From positions 66,200,157-66,264,156 of the forward strand of contig CAMTDV010000028.1 of assembly GCA_947069175.1 (NCBI GenBank): DNA of 64,000 nt, written 5' to 3'. The position numbers and the translations under genes were made by a program. The DNA is from Scalesia atractyloides. Lineage: Eukaryota; Streptophyta; Magnoliopsida; Asterales; Asteraceae. Under the pieces are notes generated by a model. That model saw only the letters and a list, made by a program, of their open reading frames with translations, ran no database searches and had not been told where the DNA came from. Positions 57,848-64,000 of the stretch are shown here, piece after piece (the first letter of the stretch is position 1; every line of letters starts with the position of its first letter).

Positions 57848-57880
57848 GTATCCCCTACTTTTAAAGTTTCGTCCCGAAAT

Positions 57881-58699
57881 TTAAGTAGTAGATGTAACTG
57901 GAAAGAGATGCGGGTATTTTTCACGCATTGAGTTTTCGCGTTCCCAAGTAAACCGAGGTCCTCGTTTTGACTCCCAACGCACCCTGACTATTGGAATACG
58001 ACTTCGTCTTAACTGCTTTTCACCGAAGTCCATGATTTCTACTGGTCTTTCAACGAAATGCATTGATTCATCAATTTGAATATCTTCTAACGGTATATCG
58101 AGATTTTCGTCAGCGAGACACTTTTTCAAGTTTGATACATGGAACGTGGGATGAATTCTGTTGAGCTCTTCTGGTAGGTCAAGCTTGTATGCTACAGGAC
58201 CTACTCTTTCGAGTATCTTGAAAGGTCCTACGTAGCGTGGTGCTAGCTTGCCCTTCTGGCCAAAACGAACCACTCCCTTCCACGGCGATACTTTTAAAAG
58301 TACTTGATCCCCAATGTCAAACTCCAAGGGCTTTCGTCGTTTGTCTGCATAACTCTTTTGACGACTTTGAGCTGCTAGAAGATTGTTTCGAATTTGAATG
58401 ACCTTGTCGGTTGTTTCATGAATTAACTCTGGACCGGTGATTTGTGATTCCCCGATTTCGTGCCAACATACTGGAGATCGGCACTTACGACCATATAAAG
58501 CTTCGAAAGGAGCCATGCCGATACTTGAATGATAGCTATTGTTGTACGAAAATTCAACTAATGGTAGATGAGCGTCCCAATTCCCTTTGAAGTCTATGAC
58601 ACATGCTCGAAGCATGTCTTCAAGAGTTTGGATGGTGCGTTCAGATTGTCCATCAGTTTGAGGATGAAAAGCGGTACTGAGATCTAATCGTGTACCCAA
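57881..58699 (-). pseudogene. RT4 integrase core end, C-terminal domain and chromodomain-like tail
   Basis: An open stretch of 272 residues: TDGQSERTIQTLEDML (with the catalytic Glu region), VEFSYNNSYHSSIGM, then the C-terminal fold (LLKVSPWKGVVRFGQKGKL to HVSNLKKCLAD) and the tail IPIVRVRWESKRGPRFTWE to YPHLF. It is the most intact copy of this region in the window. A frameshift between 58699 and 58855 separates it from the first half of integrase. Confidence 0.92.
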
Positions 58700-58854
58700 G
58701 GCGGTTTGTACGGCTCGCCACGTTTGTGAAGTGAAACGACCATCATGGTCTGAAATGATGCTTAAAGGTACACCATGACGGCTTACGATCTCGCTGATGT
58801 AGATACGAGCTAACTTCTCGTTTTTTAAGTCCTCGCGAATCGGTATGAAGTGAG

Positions 58855-59190
58855 CTATTTTGTAAGACGATCAATGATTACCCATATGGTGTCATACCCA
58901 CTGGAGGTGCGAGGTAACCCAGTAATGAAGTCCATGGTTATATTTTCCCACTTCCATACAGGTATTTCGGGTTGGACTAGGAGTCCTGAAGGTCTTTGAT
59001 GTTCAGCCTTTACTTTGGAACAGGTAAGGCACTTGGAAACAAAAACAGCGATGTCCTTTTTCATGCCAGGCCACCAGTAGGTGTATCGTAGGTCTTGATA
59101 CATCTTGTCGGCTCCTGGGTGTACAGAGTATCGTGTTTTGTGCGCCTCATTCATAAGGAAATCACGAAGGTTATCGCGATCGGGAATCAT
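58855..59190 (-). pseudogene. RT4 integrase N-terminal half
   Basis: Zinc domain with EAHKTRYSVHPG and SKCLTCSKVKAEHQ, complete HHCC set, followed by TMDFITGLPRTSSGYDTIWVI. It begins after a one-base deletion that broke the frame from RNase H at 59187, and ends at another frameshift after DRLTK. Confidence 0.9.
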
Positions 59191-60464
59191 ATGCGATTTA
59201 AATAGTATAGAATACCGTCGGATTTGGTTTCGATTTTGAGTTCAGCTCCACATGACCGCTCATCGCGTACGTCATTTTCTGTTACAGAAACATGTTGAGC
59301 TGCTCGGATTCGATATTTAATGTCGGTTATGATTTGTGAACATAGAAGACGAATGGAGTTCGCATAACCTTTTCGAATGAGTGCATCAGCCACCACGTTT
59401 GCCTTGCAAGGATGATACCGAATTTCACAGTCGTAGTCGTTAAGAAGTTCGACCCATCTTCGTTGCCTCATATTCAACTCCTTTTGGTTGAAGATATGTT
59501 GGAGACTTTTGTGGTCAGTGTATATTTCACACTTGGTACCGTAGAGGTAATGTCTCCATATCTTGAGAGCGAACACAACGGCTCCAAGTTCCAGGTCGTG
59601 GGTGGTGTAATTCTTCTCATGAACTTTGAGTTGCCTAGAAGCATAGGCTATCACTTTTCCTCTTTGCATTAATGCACAGCCTAGCCCTTGCCCTGATGCG
59701 TCGCAATATACTACAAAGTCATCGCAACCTTCAGGAAGTGTGAGGATAGGTGCGTCACAAAGCTTTTGCTTTAGAGTTTGGAAGGCTTCTTCTTGTTTAG
59801 GTCCCCATATGAAGGGTTTTCCTTTATGAGTCAAAGCCGTGAGTGGTACAGCAATACGGGAAAAATTGGCAATGAAGCGACGATGGTAACCAGCCAAACC
59901 AAGAAATGACCTTACTTCGGTAGGGGTACGTGGCGCTTGCCATTCCTGTACTGCCTTGATTTTTGAAGGGTCGACATGTATTCCCTTGTCATTGACGATA
60001 TGTCCAAGGAATTGTACTTCTCCTAACCAGAATTCACATTTTGAGAACTTAGCGCAGAGCTTTTCAGTCCTTAAAAGTGTAAGGATGAGTCGAAGGTGTC
60101 GTTCATGATCTGATTTAGACTTGGAGTAGATAAGGATATCGTCGATGAAGACTATGACGAAACGGTCAAGGTAGGGTTTGCATACCCTATTCATTAGATC
60201 CATGAATACAGCGGGGGCGTTGGTTAAACCGAATGGCATGACCATGAATTCGTAATGACCATAACGAGTCCGGAAGGCGGTCTTTGGGACGTCTTCTTCA
60301 TGTACTCTGAGCTGATGATAACCAGAACGAAGGTCGATTTTTGAAAAGCAGGTGGCGCCTTGAAGTTGGTCTAGGAGGTCATCGATGCGAGGTAGTGGGT
60401 AGCGATTTTTAACCGTTAACTTGTTGAGTTCTCTGTAGTTCGATACACATGCGAAACGTTCCAT
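59187..60464 (-). pseudogene. RT4 reverse transcriptase and RNase H, largely intact
   Basis: 425 residues without interruption. RT: YRELNKLTVKNRYPLPR, SKIDLRSGYHQL, MPFGLTNAPAVF, catalytic FIDDILIYS, EVQFLGHIV. RNase H: VVYCDASGQGLGC, HDLELGAVVFALK, YTDHKSLQHIF, ADALIRKG (usual Ser changed to Ile). All catalytic acids visible to me are present. The start of the RT is in the preceding frame. Confidence 0.93.
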
Positions 60465-60897
60465 CTTTCTTCTTCACAAAGAGAACAGGTGCACCCCAAG
60501 GCGAGGAGCTTGGACGTATGAATCCTTTGTCAGTCAGCTCTTGCAGTTGACTTGCCAGCTCTTGCATTTCGGATGGGGCTAGCCTATAAGGAGATTTTGC
60601 GACTGGTGTAGCGCCAGGTACAAGATCGATGCGGAATTCGACTTCTCTCACAGGAGGGAGTCCTGAGATGTCGTCGGGAAAGACTTGTGGGAATTCTTTC
60701 ACAACTGGTATATCTTCGAGTTTCCTTTCCTTGTTTCCTTTTTGACGACGTGAGTTAGGAATGCGACATAGTTCTTGCGGAGATATCTTCGGGCTTGAAG
60801 GCAGGACATTAATTTGAGTCCTTTCGAAGGGGTTTCTCCAAAAATACGTAGGGTCTGACCATCTGCAAGGGGTATGCGAATGAACTTTTCGCGGCAT
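60409..60897 (-). pseudogene. RT4 pol linker and start of RT
   Basis: ELASQLQELTDKGFIRPSS, SPWGAPVLFVKKKDG and FRMCIE are in frame before a frameshift into the main RT ORF. Contains the linker EVEFRIDLVPGATPVAKSPY, better preserved than in RT2. Confidence 0.9.
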
Positions 60898-61514
60898 ACT
60901 ACTTCAGCGTGATGCTGGCTGAGCCAGTCCATACCGATTATAACATCGAAACTTCCCAACTTCATAGGAATGAGGTCAACTGGAAAGTCGTGATCGTTTA
61001 GAGTGAGGGTACAATTTCGTATAATAGAATTTAGTGAAATGGGCTTTCTGTCAGCAACTTCCACCGTCAGAGATTCCATGAGGTTATCACGAGTTTGGTT
61101 GAGGATAGACTCGAATTCTAAGGACACAAAACTCTTATTCGCGCCAGCATCGAATAACATGGATGCATAACTACCATTGATGAGAAACGTACCGTTAACC
61201 ACGTTGTTGTCAGCCCTAGCTTGGTTGGCATTGATGTTGAAAGCTCTTCCTCTGGCAGGTGGAGGAGCTTGGTTAGCTTGGTTTACTGGGTTCGCTTGAG
61301 CTTGGGCATGGATGATGTTCACCAAGCATGGACAAGTGTTCCTAAAGTGGTTTGGGTCTCCACAATTGTAACAAGCTCGCATGGGTTGCATCATGGGGTA
61401 GTTGGGTTGGTAGTAGGTTTGGGCTGCGTGTGGTGCAGGTGGTAGAAATAGGGGTTGTTGAGTTTGACCCACTATTTGATGGTGGGTTTGGGTTGGGGTT
61501 TGATTGCGGTTCAT
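60699..61514 (-). pseudogene. RT4 second zinc knuckle and protease
   Basis: Knuckle CYNCGDPNHFRNTC at 61332-61373 (complement), then a linker with NINANQARADNN and the protease. The active-site text is LFDAGANKSFV, where RT2 has LFDTGADKSFV, so Thr and a later Asp are changed. The catalytic Asp itself is kept. The GMDWLSQHHAEVV motif follows. Ends at a frameshift. Confidence 0.88.
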
Positions 61515-62551
61515 TCATTGAAGTGTGCGACAAGTTTGAATGGTGTGACCCGCACGGCCACAACTGGTGCAATGTTGGCAAGGAGTTTCGGGAGGGTGAT
61601 GGTACTGACAACGGTTGCATTTTGGGTGTGGGCTGGTGTATGGCTTTTTAAATGGTGCAGTCGGAGGAGCAAATTGGGTGATTGGTGCAGCGGTGATAGG
61701 AGGGTTGGTTTGAGTGACAACAAAATTCTTGCTATTTCGTTTTCCTCTTACTAGCAAACCTTGAGGAGGAGACTGAGTGGTTTGTAGTTGAGGTCTCTAT
61801 GGGTGCTTTCTTCTTTTCATCCTTGAATTTGCCGTTTCGGATGCGATTCTCAGTAAGTTCTGTAGCTAACTCCATGCGGCTTCAAGTGTTGCAGGCGAAG
61901 TGCTTAGAACCAAGTCTTGAATTTTTGAGGGAAGACCTCGAATGTAGTGTTCAACCAAGCGGTACACGGGGGTGAACAGATTAGGGATCATCTGGTTTAG
62001 CTCGAGAAATCTTTTGTTATAGAAGTGTGATCTCCTTCCTTTTGTTTTAGCGTGTGGAATTCATCTTCCAACTTTTTGATTTCGCTTCTTGGACAGAAGC
62101 GACTGGTCATGAGTTCCCTTAACTCTTCCCATGTTAAGGCCATGGCATCTTCAACTCCTCGTTTACCCTTTTCTGTGTTCCACCAGGTAAGGGCTACCCC
62201 AAACAGTCTTCCAGTTGCATAACGTACCTTAAGATCCTCGGGATAATCGCAATTGAGGAAAGTGTTCTACATTTCTTCAAACCAGTGAAGGAGAGCAGTA
62301 ACACCTTCGGTCCCTTCATACTTTGGGGGATCGCAAGATTTGAAGTGTTTGTAGGAGCACTCTTTGGAGGGAGGGTTGGCGACGCTCTGGTCTTCTTGAT
62401 TGGGAGGGTTGATGGGATTTGCGGTGAGAGCTTGTTGAACTTGAATCACGATGTCAGGAAGCACCGCGGCCATTTGTTTAGCAATTGAGTGGCCAAGCGT
62501 TCATTGGATCTTCCTGACTTTCTACCTCCACGTAGTTGCCTAGCTGACATC
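61515..62551 (-). pseudogene. RT4 gag, broken
   Basis: The start is MSARQLRGGRKSGRSNERLA, with a frameshift soon after. PPKYEGTEGVTALLHWFEEM ends at a TAG where a sense codon is expected. The capsid continues (YATGRLFGVALTWWNTEKG; EELRELMTSRFCPRSE). Near 61527-61568 lies knuckle CTSCGRAGHTIQTC, then a TGA before the protease frame. Same organisation as RT2 gag with different lesions. Confidence 0.85.
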
Positions 62552-62714
62552 TACAGGAACATACTAGGAAGATTGTGAGTTTAAGAAATTTCTAGGTGTC
62601 ATGTGTCATTAAAAGAATAAAAATAACATAACTAACAATAATGCAACTACATCCATAGGATGCCTTGGGTTTGCTCATGTTTGGGCCTCCAATGTCCCCC
62701 ATACCGTCGCCTGT

Positions 62715-62740
62715 ATAGTCACGTGGGCCCCCATGACTAT
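62715..62740 (-). other. RT4 leader hairpin with GGGCCC loop
   Basis: Sense stem ATAGTCATG/CGTGACTAT with loop GGGGCCCA. Compared with RT2 the outermost pair is A-T instead of G-C, and one pair is U-G; the loop is the same. Confidence 0.7.
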
Positions 62741-63342
62741 TGGGCTTGGTAGGATTCATATTGGTGTTGGCGGATTAACACTCGCATCACCCGAATGAAA
62801 ACCGTGAAATATGATTGCGAGATGTATGGTAGGAGGGTGTCCAGGTGTAGACACAATGACAACTCAAAGTGGGGTTAGCTCTCACGACGTTTGGTATAGC
62901 ATGCTTTGGCCTAATAGGTCCTTCGTACTCTCATCGTTAGTCCCCAGGTAGGCAAACTGGTCCTTTATTTTGAATTTATACGAATGCCAAGCCTAGACAG
63001 GACGTTCCGACTACCGGTACTCGTACCCTTCCAGTTATTACATGCCCGTCATAAGAACTCACTTTGATGTGATTTGAAATACAAAAATCATTGCAAAAAT
63101 CATGGGAATTGTGAGGTGTGTGCTCTCATGGATATGATATGTTATGAGGATATGTTTTATGATGAGCATTGTATAATAACATGTATTTGTGAGCATGCTT
63201 GCATAACATTGAGTGTAAAAATAAACGTAAAGCATATAAACATCATGAATTTTGTATGTAACGCATAAACAATTTAAAATTTTAATCAACTATAGTATAG
63301 GCTCTAAGGGTCTAATAACCTATCCTATATCCCTATAGTCAT

Positions 63343-63357
63343 GGCTCTGATACCAAT
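63343..63357 (-). other. RT4 primer-binding site (tRNA-Met type)
   Basis: Sense TTGGTATCAGAGCC, a full match to the common Met site, two bases inside the 5' LTR. Confidence 0.88.
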
Positions 63358-63358
63358 C

Positions 63359-64000
63359 TGTCACACCCCGACCCGCACGGAATAAGAGTCAGGGCATAAT
63401 TGGGTTATCACCAAAGCTCATGATGTTTACTAAAATGTTTCATATTTATTTAATTCAAATTACAACTTAAATATCCAAATCCAAATTCATACAATTACAA
63501 GGAAATGAAACTATGTAAATAATCCAAAGCTTAAACTGGTTTATTTTTCTAGGCCTTCCTATGTGTTTCTTGCCTCAGCTGGATCACCTGTATCATGTGT
63601 AAAATGGGGGATATTTTGGGTCAACAAAAGTTGGCGAGTGAACCTTGATAAAACATTGTTATTAATTTCTTGTTTTATTTAATATGGAAAATTTGTGCAA
63701 TATCACATGTGAGCAAACCTATATAAATAAACAACACAAACCACTTTGAATGAGTATATGATATGAATGATGATGAATGTGAGATCAAGGCTCAATCAAA
63801 CGGAGCCGATCTTATGAGGCACCTGATGCTCAACCCGTCTCCCATGGGGAACTGATGGGCCTAATGATATGCGTGCACTGAAAATGATAAATCCACACTA
63901 CATATAATCCACACAACAATTGATACACATTTGATACACATTTGATCATGGATATGATGTATGCACAAGTGTTTAAATATAATAAAGAATTAAACGACAC
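63359..64000 (-). mobile_element. RT4 5' LTR, partial (cut by the window end)
   Basis: Same sequence as 55331-55814 with few differences, then continues with about 170 bp not present in the 3' LTR copy but related to RT2 LTR text (GGGCCTAATGATATGCGTG). The tRNA-like modules of this copy would lie beyond the window. Confidence 0.9.

Larger units (their letters stand above)
55331..64000 (-). mobile_element. RT4: chimeric Ty3/gypsy retrotransposon on the minus strand, continuing past the window
   Basis: On its own strand: 5' LTR from beyond 64000 to 63359, primer site, gag, protease, pol, polypurine tract (near 57848), 220 bp of an RT2-type LTR (57628-57847), then a second, different copy of the end of pol (57363-57627), a second polypurine tract and the 3' LTR (57340-55331). 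The outer LTRs match each other and differ from the inner RT2-type LTR piece. Left boundary GCCCA/TGTCACAC; the other duplication is outside. Confidence 0.9.

Noticed and set aside
45179..59189. Stop codons at the same place after NRI in RT2 and RT4 as a conserved recoding site
   Set aside because: The lesions differ: a TAG from a base change in RT2, and a one-base deletion in RT4. Independent decay is simpler.

Overview
This is plant nuclear DNA, almost certainly from a eudicot: long AT-rich intergenic stretches, an AP2/ERF transcription factor of the DREB type, a DUF761 protein, and large nested Ty3/gypsy LTR retrotransposons with tRNA-Met primer sites. The element styles remind me of Asteraceae, but that is only an impression. 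I support two ordinary host genes plus one small transposon-borne gene. Nearly everything else is transposon DNA or unremarkable AT-rich spacer.

Layout. 1-1874 is the right-hand part of an LTR. 1.9-7.6 kb is spacer with small DNA transposons (a Mutator-like element at 5.05-6.47 kb and a foldback MITE at 7.1-7.4 kb). The DUF761/DUF4408 gene lies at 7710-9113. A LINE 3' end on the minus strand is at 10.24-10.80 kb. A long-TIR element (11.74-14.40 kb) contains a clean hAT element (12628-13775, 8-bp target duplication), which encodes only a BED zinc finger. 14.6-20 kb holds a Harbinger-type MITE, Helitron-like ends and an odd SINE. The DREB gene is at 20198-20821.

From about 22.6 to 51.5 kb lies a nest. 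A Tat-like element (RT3; gag and protease only) has its 5' LTR broken by a solo LTR (S1, duplication CACTC) and by RT2 (38659-48789, duplication GTGGC). S1 is itself broken by RT1 (23275-36644, duplication ATAAT). All copies carry stops and frameshifts. 51.5-55.3 kb is spacer with MITEs. RT4 (55331 to beyond the window, minus strand) is related to RT2 and is a chimera of two families.

The most unusual content is in the RT2/RT4 family. Each complete LTR carries four tRNA-like modules in a fixed order: one antisense upstream of the TATA box and three sense in the presumed transcribed leader. The sense modules have D-arm hairpins extended to about 10 bp that keep pairing while changing sequence. 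Between the primer site and gag, RT2 and RT4 share a hairpin with a self-complementary GGGCCC loop, resembling a retroviral dimer-initiation site. Together these suggest structured RNA signals in the 5' leader. The RT4 chimera fits a reverse-transcription template switch that landed at the edge of a tRNA-like module.
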